Position numbers and translations under genes: made by a program
The notes under the pieces: generated by a model
Told to the model about the DNA's origin: nothing
Databases searched by the model: none
What the model saw: only the letters and a program-made list of their open reading frames with translations
In this document: positions 53,075 through 62,604 of the stretch, one piece after another
How the letters are laid out: each line of letters starts with the position of its first letter
Numbering within the stretch: the first letter of the stretch is position 1
Assembly (NCBI GenBank): GCA_018061265.1
Contig: JAGOUM010000004.1
Span: 45,818-109,817, forward strand
Direction: 5' to 3'
Origin: Rhodoferax sp.
GTDB lineage: Bacteria > Pseudomonadota > Gammaproteobacteria > Burkholderiales > Burkholderiaceae_C
Length of the DNA: 64,000 bases

Positions 53075-54334
53075 ATGTCCCAGTTTCAAATCAACCTGCA
53101 TGAAGCCATCTACTCGTTGTCAGATGCGCTGGACCTCGTGGGCGTCACGCATATCCATCACGGCAAACGGGTTGCCTTCATGGCGGCAGAGGTGGGCAAG
53201 TTGCTGCAATGGCCAAAAGCACGGCTTGACGATCCGTTTCAGGCGGCCATCCTGCACGACTGTGGCGTTTCCAAAACGGCCGTCCATGCCAAGCTCGCCC
53301 AATTGGAGTGGGAACTGGAGGGCGAGCATTGTGAGATTGGTGCTGATCTGCTGGCCAGCTGCACCTTGTTGCGCAGTCTCGCGCCTGTGGTCAGGTTCCA
53401 TCACACCCATTGGAGCGCACTGCAGGGCCTCGATCTGCCGTTGCCCATCAAGCTGGCCGCCAACTGCATCTATATGGTTGATCGCGTCGACATCCTGACA
53501 CTGAAGTACCTCAATGCGGGTGCAGATATCCTGTTGGGTAAGGACGACATCCGCCAGCAGATTCTTCTCCATCGGGATGACTGGTTTTGTCCGCAACTGG
53601 TCGATGCCTTCATGGAGCTGTCCGAGTCCGAGGCGTTCTGGTTCATGCTCGAGAGTGACCATGTCAACGGATATGTGGCCACCTGGCTGAGTGAGACAAG
53701 TGGTCAGATGATGGCTTTTGAAGATCTGAGCAGCCTGATGCACATCTTCTCCAGCATTGTGGATGCCAAAAGCACTTTCACCAGAGAGCACTCGGACGGT
53801 GTGGCGAGCCTGGCACGCTATTTGGGCCAGCATCTGCAGATCAGCGAGGCACAGTGCGACATGCTGGAACTCGCCGGTTTGCTGCATGACATCGGAAAAT
53901 TGCGCGTGCCCGATGAATTGCTGGAGAAACCCGGTCCGTTGACCGAGGTTGAAAAGCGTACCATGAGCCGACACAGCTTTGACACTTACAACATCCTGTG
54001 CAACATCAAAGGCTTGGAACAGGTGGCGCTGTGGGCCGCACAGCACCATGAACGGGTGAACGGCACAGGCTACCCGTACCACAACCGCGCCGGCGGCATT
54101 TCGTTGGAAGCGCGCATTGTTGCCGTGGCCGATGTGTTCCAGGCGCTGGCGCAAGCCCGCCCTTACCGTCCGCCCATGCAGCCGCCGGAGATTCTGGAGG
54201 TTCTGCAGCAACAGGTGGACTGTGGCAAGCTCGACGCCATGGTGGTGGACTGCGTGCGTGACAATCTTCAAGCCTGCTGGAGCGCCGCCATGCGGGTCAG
54301 ACCCAATCGAGAAGACAAGCCACAAACCGTATGA
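53075..54334 (+). CDS. HD-GYP domain protein (probable c-di-GMP phosphodiesterase)
   Basis: A 419-residue cytoplasmic protein. The C-terminal HD-GYP domain (about 225-400) is complete: EHSDGVASLARYLG, LLHDIGKLRVPDELLEK, RHSFDTYNIL, HHERVNGTGYP and IVAVADVFQALAQARPYRP. The N-terminal half holds a degenerate second HD unit (HHGKRVAFMAAEVG, ILHDCGVSKT, FHHTHW). It probably hydrolyses c-di-GMP. Together with the split EAL gene it is the only c-di-GMP turnover gene here. Its stop overlaps the peptidase start by four bases. Confidence 0.9.
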   Translation: MSQFQINLHEAIYSLSDALDLVGVTHIHHGKRVAFMAAEVGKLLQWPKARLDDPFQAAILHDCGVSKTAVHAKLAQLEWELEGEHCEIGADLLASCTLLRSLAPVVRFHHTHWSALQGLDLPLPIKLAANCIYMVDRVDILTLKYLNAGADILLGKDDIRQQILLHRDDWFCPQLVDAFMELSESEAFWFMLESDHVNGYVATWLSETSGQMMAFEDLSSLMHIFSSIVDAKSTFTREHSDGVASLARYLGQHLQISEAQCDMLELAGLLHDIGKLRVPDELLEKPGPLTEVEKRTMSRHSFDTYNILCNIKGLEQVALWAAQHHERVNGTGYPYHNRAGGISLEARIVAVADVFQALAQARPYRPPMQPPEILEVLQQQVDCGKLDAMVVDCVRDNLQACWSAAMRVRPNREDKPQTV

Positions 54335-55314
54335 ACGACTGCCAGACCAGCCCACGCGACACCGCCAGCGGCGTGTTTGCGCCTATCGAGCCCTACCAAA
54401 GCGGGCATTTGGCGGTGGATGACCTGCATACGCTGTACTGGGAAGAATGTGGTAACCCGCAAGGTGTGCCGGTGTTGTTTCTGCATGGTGGACCGGGCGC
54501 TGGTTTGTCGCCGCGGCATCGCCAGTTTTTCGACCCGACACACTACCGCGTGGTGTTGTTTGACCAGCGTGGTGCTGGCAAATCGACACCACTGGGTGAA
54601 TACCGCCAGAACACCACCGATTTGCTGATCGATGACATTGAGCGCCTGCGTGAACTCATGGGCATCGATCAGTGGCTGGTGTTTGGCGGCTCGTGGGGCT
54701 CTACCTTGGCTCTGGCCTATGGACAGGCGCATCCGCAACGGTGCCTTGGTTTTGTATTGCGTGGTATTTTTCTGTGTACACAACCCGAGATCGACTGGTT
54801 TTTTCATGGCATCCAGTGGTTTTTCCCCAAGGAGTTCGAGCGTTTTGTGGCTGACATTCCATCGGCAGAGCGCTCCGACCTGTTGCAGGCGTACGCCAGG
54901 CGTCTGTTCAGCGAGGACTCTGAGCAAGCCCTGCGCGCCGCACGCAGCTGGAGCCGCTATGAAGGCAGCTGCCTGCATTTGCTGCAGCATCCAGAGGTGG
55001 CGGACCAGTTTGGTGCCGATGCAGTTGCTCTGGGAGTCGGTCGACTGGAAGCTCACTATTTCCTGCACCAGGCTTTTCTTAGTGACGACCAGCTGATCCG
55101 GAACATTGACCGTATCCGCCATCTGCCTGCCGCCATCATTCAGGGGCGTTATGACGTGGTGTGCCCTGCGCGCTCAGCCTGGCGATTACATCAGGCTTGG
55201 CCAGAGGCCAGTTTCGAGATCATTGAAGACGCCGGGCACGCCGCGTTTGAGCCTGGTATTGCCAGTGCTCTGGTAGCAGCCACTGAGCGCTACCGGCGCA
55301 GCCGCACCCTTTAA
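54331..55314 (+). CDS. pip: Proline iminopeptidase
   Basis: A 327-residue alpha/beta-hydrolase of the S33 family that removes N-terminal proline. The oxyanion region is FLHGGPGAGLSPRHRQFF, the nucleophile elbow FGGSWGSTLALAYG (Ser about 120), the acid lies in QGRYDVVCP and the His in EDAGHAAFEPG. It starts inside the HD-GYP stop (ATGA), so the two genes are co-translated although no functional link is known. Confidence 0.93.
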   Translation: MNDCQTSPRDTASGVFAPIEPYQSGHLAVDDLHTLYWEECGNPQGVPVLFLHGGPGAGLSPRHRQFFDPTHYRVVLFDQRGAGKSTPLGEYRQNTTDLLIDDIERLRELMGIDQWLVFGGSWGSTLALAYGQAHPQRCLGFVLRGIFLCTQPEIDWFFHGIQWFFPKEFERFVADIPSAERSDLLQAYARRLFSEDSEQALRAARSWSRYEGSCLHLLQHPEVADQFGADAVALGVGRLEAHYFLHQAFLSDDQLIRNIDRIRHLPAAIIQGRYDVVCPARSAWRLHQAWPEASFEIIEDAGHAAFEPGIASALVAATERYRRSRTL

Positions 55315-55333
55315 GGTCGTCGTAATGGCTTGA

Positions 55334-56680
55334 TCAGACCTGTGGCAGCAAAAAGCGCCGCTCCCAGGCGCTGACCTCACCCAGATAATGGTCGTACTCA
55401 AGCGCCTTGACTGCACAGTAACCAGTCACAAAGTCTTCACCAAAAGCCTGCCGGGCAAAGTGGCTGTGTTGCATCTGATGCAATGCCGCTTCCATGCTGC
55501 GTGGCAGGCCATGGGCCTCGTCATAGCCGTTTCCGGCCAGCGGGGCAGAGGGTTGCAGCTGTTCCTGAATGCCGGCGAGACCCGCCGCCAATGAAGCGGC
55601 GATGGCGAGGTACGGATTGGCGTCCGCGCCAGCCACACGGTTCTCCACCCGCCGCGCGACCGGTTGACTTGCTGGAATACGCAGGCCGGTGGTCCGGTTG
55701 TCATAACCCCAGGCCAGGTTGGTCGGGGCCTGACTGCCTGCCACATAACGCCTGAAGGAGTTGACATGGGGTGCAAACATCAGCATCAGCTCCGGGCCGT
55801 AGTGCTGCAGTCCGGCGATGAAGTGTGTAAAAAGCGAGCTGGCGCTGCCGTCAGCCTGGCTGAAAATGTTTTGGCCATCTGCATCAACCACGCTGATATG
55901 CAGATGCATGGAACTGCCCGCACTGCCGGCAATCGGCTTGGCCATAAAGACTGCGTTGAGCCCATGTTTCAGGGCGATCTCGCGCGCGGCGTACTTGAAC
56001 AAAAACGCCTGGTCCGCAACGGCCACCGGGTCACCATGCAACAGGTTGACCTCATACTGGGTTGGGCCGACCTCATGGATCCAGGTGTCGGCCTGGATTC
56101 CCAGGGTGAGTTGTGCACTGCGAAACTCATCCCAGAACGGTGCCAGCTCGTTGAGCATATTCAGGCTGAAGGCGCTGTTGCCCACCTCGGCCCGGCCTCC
56201 GCGCACGACCGGTGGTACCAGTGCCTGCGCCGGGTCTGCATTGGCGGCGGTCAGGTAAAACTCGATCTCGGGTGCCACCACCGCCTGCAAGCCCAGGGCG
56301 GTGTAGCTTGCCAGCACCTTCTTCAAGGTGCTGCGCGGGGCAAACTGACACAACTCACCATTGAGTTCCACACAGTCGTGCACTGCAACTGCGCGCGGCA
56401 CACTGGACCAGGGGGCCAGCGTCAATGTCCGGTAATCCGGCAGCATGCGCACATCCGGGTCGGAATCAGGGAACACGGGGTTGTAGGAGTACTCACCGGT
56501 GACAGCCTGCATTGGGATGGCCTGACAGATGCGCAACTCAGCACCCGCGGCAAACCGGTCGGCCGGCATTAGTTTGCCGCGCGGGTAACCGGTCATGTCG
56601 GGAAAAATACATTCCACATCCCGGACTCCATGCTGGGCGAAAAAATGGCTGATTTGCGCGGGGTCGTGGGGGTGCATCAT
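55334..56680 (-). CDS. Glutamine-synthetase-like ligase (gamma-glutamylpolyamine synthetase group)
   Basis: A 448-residue protein of the GS superfamily, of a length and pattern like PuuA/GlnT: VECIFPDMTGYPRGKLMPAD, VVAPEIEFYL, GSSMHLHISVVDADGQNIFS, APHVNSFRRYVAG and NRTTGLRIPASQPVARRVEN. GS adenylylation motifs are not evident. It would couple glutamate to an amine (putrescine or ethanolamine, for example) using ATP. It is a single gene convergent with pip; a dispersed repeat lies upstream. Confidence 0.87.
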   Translation of the reverse strand: MMHPHDPAQISHFFAQHGVRDVECIFPDMTGYPRGKLMPADRFAAGAELRICQAIPMQAVTGEYSYNPVFPDSDPDVRMLPDYRTLTLAPWSSVPRAVAVHDCVELNGELCQFAPRSTLKKVLASYTALGLQAVVAPEIEFYLTAANADPAQALVPPVVRGGRAEVGNSAFSLNMLNELAPFWDEFRSAQLTLGIQADTWIHEVGPTQYEVNLLHGDPVAVADQAFLFKYAAREIALKHGLNAVFMAKPIAGSAGSSMHLHISVVDADGQNIFSQADGSASSLFTHFIAGLQHYGPELMLMFAPHVNSFRRYVAGSQAPTNLAWGYDNRTTGLRIPASQPVARRVENRVAGADANPYLAIAASLAAGLAGIQEQLQPSAPLAGNGYDEAHGLPRSMEAALHQMQHSHFARQAFGEDFVTGYCAVKALEYDHYLGEVSAWERRFLLPQV

Positions 56681-56708
56681 GGGAAAAGGTGATTATTGAA
56701 CAAACATG

Positions 56709-56743
56709 CCTCCAGCGCTTTTACAGCAATGATTTATTGCTAT
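56709..56743 (+). repeat. Dispersed intergenic repeat, copy 3 (type A)
   Basis: 35 bases, 31 identical to 36268-36302. It forms a six-pair stem (AGCAAT with ATTGCT around GATTT). It lies between the GS-like gene and the MBL hydrolase. Confidence 0.6.
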
Positions 56744-56923
56744 ACCAAGCATTGCAGACACCAGGCTGGTCGGCATGGCAATTGGTGAACTCCGGGCGCG
56801 TAGTCTAGCCTTAGCACGGTAACCTGTGCCAGCTGCTGATGCAAGTTCCTGCATACTTGCACCCCTGAGCCTGGGCCGGCCTGATGCCGATCTGTGGCAT
56901 TTACCCAATTATTCACGACCGCC

Positions 56924-57568
56924 ATGTTTCAATACCTCACCATTCCCGTGACTGCCTTTGACCAGAATTGTTCGCTGGTCTGGTGTGATCAAACGCAGTT
57001 GGCCGCGGTCATTGACCCGGGCGGAGATCTGGACGAAATTCTTTCCGAAGTGCAGCGCCTGAATCTCAAACTCGAGCAGATCTGGCTGACACACGCCCAC
57101 ATCGACCATGCAGGGGGCACCGGTGAGCTGGCCAAGCGGTTGGGCCTGCCCATCATCGGACCACACGAAGGAGATCAGTTCTGGATCGATGGCTTGCCCA
57201 AACAAAGCCAGATGTTTGGTTTTCCGCCCGCCCTGCTGTTTACACCGACGCGCTGGTTACACGACGGCGACACGGTCACCATTGGCGAGTGCACCTTGCA
57301 AGTCCGCCACTGTCCGGGCCACACCCCGGGGCATGTGGTGTTTTATTCAGCCGAGGCCAAACGGGCGTTTGTCGGCGACGTGTTGTTTGCCGGCTCCATT
57401 GGTCGCACTGATTTTCCCCAAGGTGACCATGCCACGCTGATTGCCAGCATTCGCAATCGATTGTGGCCAATGGGTGACGATACGGTGTTCATTCCCGGTC
57501 ACGGCCCTGAAAGCACATTTGGCCGTGAGCGGCGCAGCAACCCGTACGTGGCCGACAATTTCAACTAA
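56924..57568 (+). CDS. MBL-fold metallo-hydrolase (YcbL/glyoxalase II-like)
   Basis: A 214-residue hydrolase. The zinc motif is LTHAHIDHAGGTGEL, followed by HCPGHTPGHVVFY, LFAGSIGRTDFPQGD and a final His in FIPGHGPESTFGRER. This matches YcbL-type glyoxalase II relatives that cleave glutathione thioesters. I start at MFQYLTIPVTAFDQNCSLV, the expected N terminus of the group; ten codons upstream are open but unlike the family. Confidence 0.9.
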   Translation: MFQYLTIPVTAFDQNCSLVWCDQTQLAAVIDPGGDLDEILSEVQRLNLKLEQIWLTHAHIDHAGGTGELAKRLGLPIIGPHEGDQFWIDGLPKQSQMFGFPPALLFTPTRWLHDGDTVTIGECTLQVRHCPGHTPGHVVFYSAEAKRAFVGDVLFAGSIGRTDFPQGDHATLIASIRNRLWPMGDDTVFIPGHGPESTFGRERRSNPYVADNFN

Positions 57569-57571
57569 AAT

Positions 57572-57610
57572 GATAGCTGCCAACGCTTAATGAATAAGCG
57601 CTGGCAGCCT
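57572..57610 (+). repeat. Dispersed intergenic repeat, copy 4 (type B), forming a hairpin
   Basis: It contains a 14-pair stem with one mismatch: 57576-57589 with 57595-57608, loop ATGAA. It starts three bases after the MBL stop and lies before the end of dctM, so it could terminate or stabilise both converging transcripts. Its right half is shared with 43543-43581. Confidence 0.65.
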
Positions 57611-57631
57611 GTATTGGCATTCAATGCCGGG

Positions 57632-58915
57632 CTACTTGCCGAAGATCATGTCGGGCAAGAACAAGGTGATCTGTGGAATGTAAGTCACCATCACCAGGAA
57701 GATCAACAACACGGACAACCACGGCAAGGCGGCTTTGGTCACTTGCACCAGGTTCATGCCGGTGACCCCACTGGTGACAAACAGGTTCAAGCCCACCGGC
57801 GGTGTCACCATGCCAATCTCCATGTTCACCACCATGATGATGCCCAGGTGAATCGGGTCGATTCCCAACTGCGTGGCGATCGGGAAGAAGATCGGTGCCA
57901 GGATCAGGATGATGCCGGTAGGTTCCATGAAGTTGCCCGCCACCAGCAGGATGATGTTGACCACCAGCAGAAACATCCACGGTGTCATACCCATGCCCAC
58001 AATCTGCTCGGCAATGGTTTGCGGAATGCGCTCGGTGGTCAGCACATGGGCAAACAGCAGCGCGTTGGCGACGATGAACATCAGCATCACGGTGGTGCGG
58101 CCCGCTTCGAGAAACACATGTGGCACCTGCTTGGGAGCGAGGTCACGGTAGATCAGCACGGCCACGATCAGCGCATACACCGCTGACACGGCGGCGGCTT
58201 CGGTGGGTGTGAAGATGCCTCCATAAATCCCGCCCATGATGATGACCAGCAGCGCCAGACCCCACATGGATTCACGGAACGCCTTGATCATCTCCCCCAT
58301 GCTGGCTTTGGGTGGCGGGGTAATTTTGAGTTTGCCCGCGCGCCACCATACTGCTGCCATCAGCATAAAGCCCAGCACCAGACCAGGTATCACCCCGGCC
58401 ATGAACATCCGCCCCACCGACACCTCGGTCACGGCGGCGTAAACCACCATCACGATCGAGGGTGGGATCAGAATGCCAAGCGTGCCGGCGTTGCAGATCA
58501 CTCCGGCGCCAAACTCCATGGGATAACCGTTCTTGACCATACCGGCGATCACGATGGAGCCAATGGCGACCACCGTGGCCGGGCTTGAGCCCGATACCGC
58601 AGCAAACAGCATACACGCCAGAATCGAGGCAATGGCCAGTCCGCCGCGCAAGTGTCCTACTGCCGCAATGGCAAACACCACCATCCGTTTGGCCACACCA
58701 CCGGTGCTCATGAGAGCGCCGGCCAGCACAAAAAACGGAATACTCATCAGTGTGTAATGTTCGCTGGTCTCAAACAGCTTGATCGACATCGAAGCCAGCG
58801 AGTCCTGCGAGAAAAAGAAGATCGTCAGCAGGCTAGATAAGCCCAGGCTGACCGCCACCGGGATACCAATGGCCATGCAGAAAAACAAGGCGGCAAATAG
58901 CACCAGCGTGTTCAT
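57632..58915 (-). CDS. dctM: TRAP transporter large permease DctM
   Basis: A 427-residue inner-membrane protein with about 12 helices. Typical segments are AIGIPVAVSLGLSSLLTIFF, PFFVLAGALMSTGGVAKRMV, SGSSPATVVAIGSIVIAGMV and NMEIGMVTPPVGLNLFVTSG. It is the transport subunit of a sodium-driven C4-dicarboxylate-type TRAP system. Its start overlaps the dctQ stop by four bases (ATGA). Confidence 0.94.
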   Translation of the reverse strand: MNTLVLFAALFFCMAIGIPVAVSLGLSSLLTIFFFSQDSLASMSIKLFETSEHYTLMSIPFFVLAGALMSTGGVAKRMVVFAIAAVGHLRGGLAIASILACMLFAAVSGSSPATVVAIGSIVIAGMVKNGYPMEFGAGVICNAGTLGILIPPSIVMVVYAAVTEVSVGRMFMAGVIPGLVLGFMLMAAVWWRAGKLKITPPPKASMGEMIKAFRESMWGLALLVIIMGGIYGGIFTPTEAAAVSAVYALIVAVLIYRDLAPKQVPHVFLEAGRTTVMLMFIVANALLFAHVLTTERIPQTIAEQIVGMGMTPWMFLLVVNIILLVAGNFMEPTGIILILAPIFFPIATQLGIDPIHLGIIMVVNMEIGMVTPPVGLNLFVTSGVTGMNLVQVTKAALPWLSVLLIFLVMVTYIPQITLFLPDMIFGK

Positions 58916-59439
58916 GGGCTCACCTCTTCGGATTTGAGTTTGAGGGCTTCAGCTGCTTCGTCAGCCAGGTTCAGGCTGGCCGCCGTGCCGGTGATCAGAC
59001 CAATCAGCAGTTGCATGAAGCGCCAGCCTGTCAGCAGAAAACCCAGCGGCATCACCGCAAGGACTTGCCAGCGTTCAATCGGCATGTCTTCAAACTCGAT
59101 ACCGGCCTCTTTCATTTTCAGCACGTAGGTGGTGGCCCCGGTCAGCACGAAACCGACATAAAGCAGGCTCAGCAACACCGCCAGAATCGAAACGTAGCGC
59201 CGTGCCTTGGTGCCCAACATGCGCACCAGTGCATCCACACCAATGTGGGAACCGACACGCACACCGTAAGAAATGCCGACAAAAATCATGAAGGCAAAAA
59301 ATACCGTGGTGAGCTCAAGCGCCCAAGAGAAGCCGCTGTTGAACACATAGCGCATGACGACCTGCAAAAAGGTCAGCGCGGTCATGGCCAACAACATGGA
59401 GGCAATGATCCACTCTTCCAGGTAATCCAGAATTTTCAT
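58912..59439 (-). CDS. dctQ: TRAP transporter small permease DctQ
   Basis: A 175-residue protein with four helices: EEWIIASMLLAMTALTFLQV, ALELTTVFFAFMIFVGISYG, YVSILAVLLSLLYVGFVLTG and AVMPLGFLLTGWRFMQLLIG. It bridges DctM and the periplasmic receptor. AGAGG precedes its ATG. A GC-rich hairpin in the dctP-dctQ gap may lower its expression relative to the receptor. Confidence 0.92.
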   Translation of the reverse strand: MKILDYLEEWIIASMLLAMTALTFLQVVMRYVFNSGFSWALELTTVFFAFMIFVGISYGVRVGSHIGVDALVRMLGTKARRYVSILAVLLSLLYVGFVLTGATTYVLKMKEAGIEFEDMPIERWQVLAVMPLGFLLTGWRFMQLLIGLITGTAASLNLADEAAEALKLKSEEVSP

Positions 59440-59453
59440 AAAACACCTCTTGA

Positions 59454-59472
59454 ACCCCGGCTGATCCGGGGT
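59454..59472 (-). promoter_or_regulatory. Intercistronic hairpin between dctP and dctQ
   Basis: ACCCCGG and CCGGGGT pair perfectly around CTGAT, with no T-run afterwards. It lies between the dctP stop and the dctQ ribosome site. Such elements commonly protect the upstream receptor message or reduce read-through, giving an excess of binding protein. Confidence 0.5.
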
Positions 59473-59496
59473 GGTTTGTGTACAACAAGCGAGGGT

Positions 59497-60534
<1,038 letters not shown>

Positions 60535-60578
60535 TTAATGCGCACGCCAGAGAAGGGCAACTGTGGCGTTCAACAGCT

Positions 60579-60592
60579 AGGGTTTTCCCTAA
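60579..60592. promoter_or_regulatory. TAGGG-N4-CCCTA palindrome upstream of dctP
   Basis: The sequence is TAGGGTTTTCCCTA, with five-base arms around TTTT, about 100 bases before the dctP ATG and just after the end of the second receptor gene. Spacing and symmetry suit a dimeric response regulator. A sensor kinase gene lies nearby at 62605. No protein is assigned to it from sequence. Confidence 0.4.
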
Positions 60593-60602
60593 AATTGGCT
60601 GA

Positions 60603-61655
60603 CTACACTTTGCCCAGTGCCATTTGCAGCTCATCCAACCAATGCGGGCTCAAGCTGCGCGCCAGTTGCTTCTGCACGGGTTGCACGGCTTGCCGCAGGC
60701 GGTTACGTTCAGCAGCACTCAGTGTATGGATGCGTGTTGTACCGGCTTGTCGAAGCGCTGCCAGCGCTTGTTCATTTTGTGTGTCGGCAATCTGGTTGGC
60801 AAAACCCAAAGCCTCTTGTAACGCCTGGTTGATCAGTTGGCGATCAGCGTCGGCCAGATGCCGCCAGAAGCGCTGGTTGGTCACCACGGCGTAGCCCAGG
60901 TAGCCGTGGTCGGTCAGGCTGAGGTCGGACTGGACCTGGTGCATGTGCTGGGTCCAGAAGTTGGAGATCGGGTTTTCAGTGCCGTCGACCACGCCGCTCT
61001 CCAGCGCGCGGCGGGTTTCACTGAAAGGCAGTGTGACCGGGTAGGCACCCAAGGTGCGCATTTGGGCCGCAATGACCCGGCTGGCTTGCACCCGCATGCG
61101 TAAACCGGCAAAGTCAGCCGGTTGGCGCAATGGGCGGTTGGCGCTCATCTGTTTGAAGCCGTTGTCAAAAAACCCCAGCCCGACCAGACCCTGTCGCGAC
61201 AAGCCGTCCAACAGCCTTTGCCCCAGTGGACCCTGGGTGACGCGTCGCACTGCGGCAAGATCATCAAACAGAAAAGGCAGGTCAAACAGTTCGAACTCAG
61301 GCAGCCCGATGCGCCCGAACTTTGATAACGAGGGCGCCACCAAGTCAACCGCGCCCAACTGCAATGCCTGCATCTCGTCGGCGTCACCATACAGCTGGGC
61401 GTTGGGAAACACCTGCACGCCAATACGGCCGTTGCTGCGCTGCTCCACCAACACCTTAAAACGGTTGGCTGCCAGCCCCTTTGGAGTTTCTTCAGCAACC
61501 ACATGCGAGAAGCGCAGATGGATGGATGGCAGGGCTTGTGTGGGCCCTGTGGCACCCAGCGCTGCTGCGCTGGCAAGTGTGCTCAGCCACTGGCGGCGCG
61601 TCAAACCCGTCAATCCTGGCGCCTTGGATTTGGGATGATGGGGCACACGAACCAT
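60603..61655 (-). CDS. Second DctP-like TRAP receptor with Tat-type signal
   Basis: A 350-residue paralogue of the neighbouring DctP. Shared landmarks are FSHVVAEETPKGLAANRFKV, FPNAQLYGDADEMQALQLGA, PSLSKFG, LRMRVQASRV and [13 protein letters not shown], but overall it is clearly diverged. The N terminus has GLTRRQWLSTLASAAALGAT, a twin-arginine type signal, unlike the Sec signal of DctP. Start MVRVPHHP is used because the long open frame upstream overlaps the membrane-protein gene. It may serve the same DctQM, a different permease, or a signalling role. Confidence 0.88.
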   Translation of the reverse strand: MVRVPHHPKSKAPGLTGLTRRQWLSTLASAAALGATGPTQALPSIHLRFSHVVAEETPKGLAANRFKVLVEQRSNGRIGVQVFPNAQLYGDADEMQALQLGAVDLVAPSLSKFGRIGLPEFELFDLPFLFDDLAAVRRVTQGPLGQRLLDGLSRQGLVGLGFFDNGFKQMSANRPLRQPADFAGLRMRVQASRVIAAQMRTLGAYPVTLPFSETRRALESGVVDGTENPISNFWTQHMHQVQSDLSLTDHGYLGYAVVTNQRFWRHLADADRQLINQALQEALGFANQIADTQNEQALAALRQAGTTRIHTLSAAERNRLRQAVQPVQKQLARSLSPHWLDELQMALGKV

Positions 61656-61669
61656 GATCGAGCCGTTGT

Positions 61670-62557
61670 TCAGATGAATGTCAGCGACAGCAGCGCTGCG
61701 GACATGGCCAGCGCATGGCAAAACACCGCCGCCAGTGTGAAGCGAAAAGCCAGCGCCATCCGAGGTGGTGAGGAGGCCCCAATGCCAAGCAGATAGAGCG
61801 CCACCAGTGACAGCGGCAGGGACACCATGGCCCATAACGCACGACCCGGGTGGTACAGCAGCCACACGCCACCGAGCAACCAACCGTGGGCCGCCAGCGC
61901 CAGCAAAGCGTAAACAGGGAACGTCCATCTTATCGGCCTGGCTTGGCGCAGCAGGGCAACATTGGCCACCAGCAGCGCAAAACTTAGCGCATCCACCATC
62001 GGTATCAGGAAAAAATGCCGCCGCTGCACGTAGTCTGCCCCAATGACCACCAGCCACCAGGCCAGGCAGGCGCTCAAACTACCCCAGCCCCTTCGGCCAA
62101 TTTGCAAGGGGGCAGCGTTATATGTCCATACCAGCGCCAGCCCGCCCAGTGCCACCAGCAGCAGGCCGCCGCCCGCTTTGAGTGCCAGCCACAGCCCGGC
62201 CAACAGCACCAGGCCAAAAACTGCTGCTGAAGTCTGACGCGCCTGCGTCAGGCTGATCCGGCCTAGCGTGATCAAGCCGCTGCTGGCACAAGGTGTCCAT
62301 GGGTCGTTGCATGGGGCTGGCATGGGAGAGCCTGCATTGCAGGCGTGCCAGATATTGGCAGCGGCGTGGAACAGCACGGCCAGCAATACAGTGGCCAGCG
62401 CAGCCGCAGCGTCGGGTGCAATGCCGCAACCGGCTGCAGAAGCAATCCCCAGCACACTGGCCACCACCGTGATCGTCAATGAGGCCGGCTGGGCAAGTTG
62501 CCAGACTGTCGACAGCGCGATTTCTTGCGGATGTTGGGTCGCGTTCTTCTGTTCCAT
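61670..62557 (-). CDS. UbiA-superfamily-like membrane protein lacking the first Asp-rich motif
   Basis: A 295-residue protein with eight to nine helices. VWTYNAAPLQIGRRGWGSLS (about 144-160) matches the second conserved region of MenA/UbiA prenyltransferases (YTxxPxxLxxxGxGE). The first region, normally NDxxDxxxD, reads NIWHACNAGSPMPAPCNDPW here, without the metal-binding Asp series. A prenyl transfer reaction is therefore doubtful. It starts the leftward transcript that leads 14 bases later into the second receptor gene. What it does next to a transporter is unknown. Confidence 0.65.
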   Translation of the reverse strand: MEQKNATQHPQEIALSTVWQLAQPASLTITVVASVLGIASAAGCGIAPDAAAALATVLLAVLFHAAANIWHACNAGSPMPAPCNDPWTPCASSGLITLGRISLTQARQTSAAVFGLVLLAGLWLALKAGGGLLLVALGGLALVWTYNAAPLQIGRRGWGSLSACLAWWLVVIGADYVQRRHFFLIPMVDALSFALLVANVALLRQARPIRWTFPVYALLALAAHGWLLGGVWLLYHPGRALWAMVSLPLSLVALYLLGIGASSPPRMALAFRFTLAAVFCHALAMSAALLSLTFI

Positions 62558-62604
62558 GTGGCTATTATGCGAAACCTCATACGCTTCCGATCAAGTGCTG
62601 CGCC

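Noticed and set aside
53120-54355. A 411-codon minus-strand open frame opposite the HD-GYP gene
   Set aside because: It has no domain, no ribosome site and low-quality amino-acid composition; the HD-GYP protein on the plus strand has all catalytic motifs.
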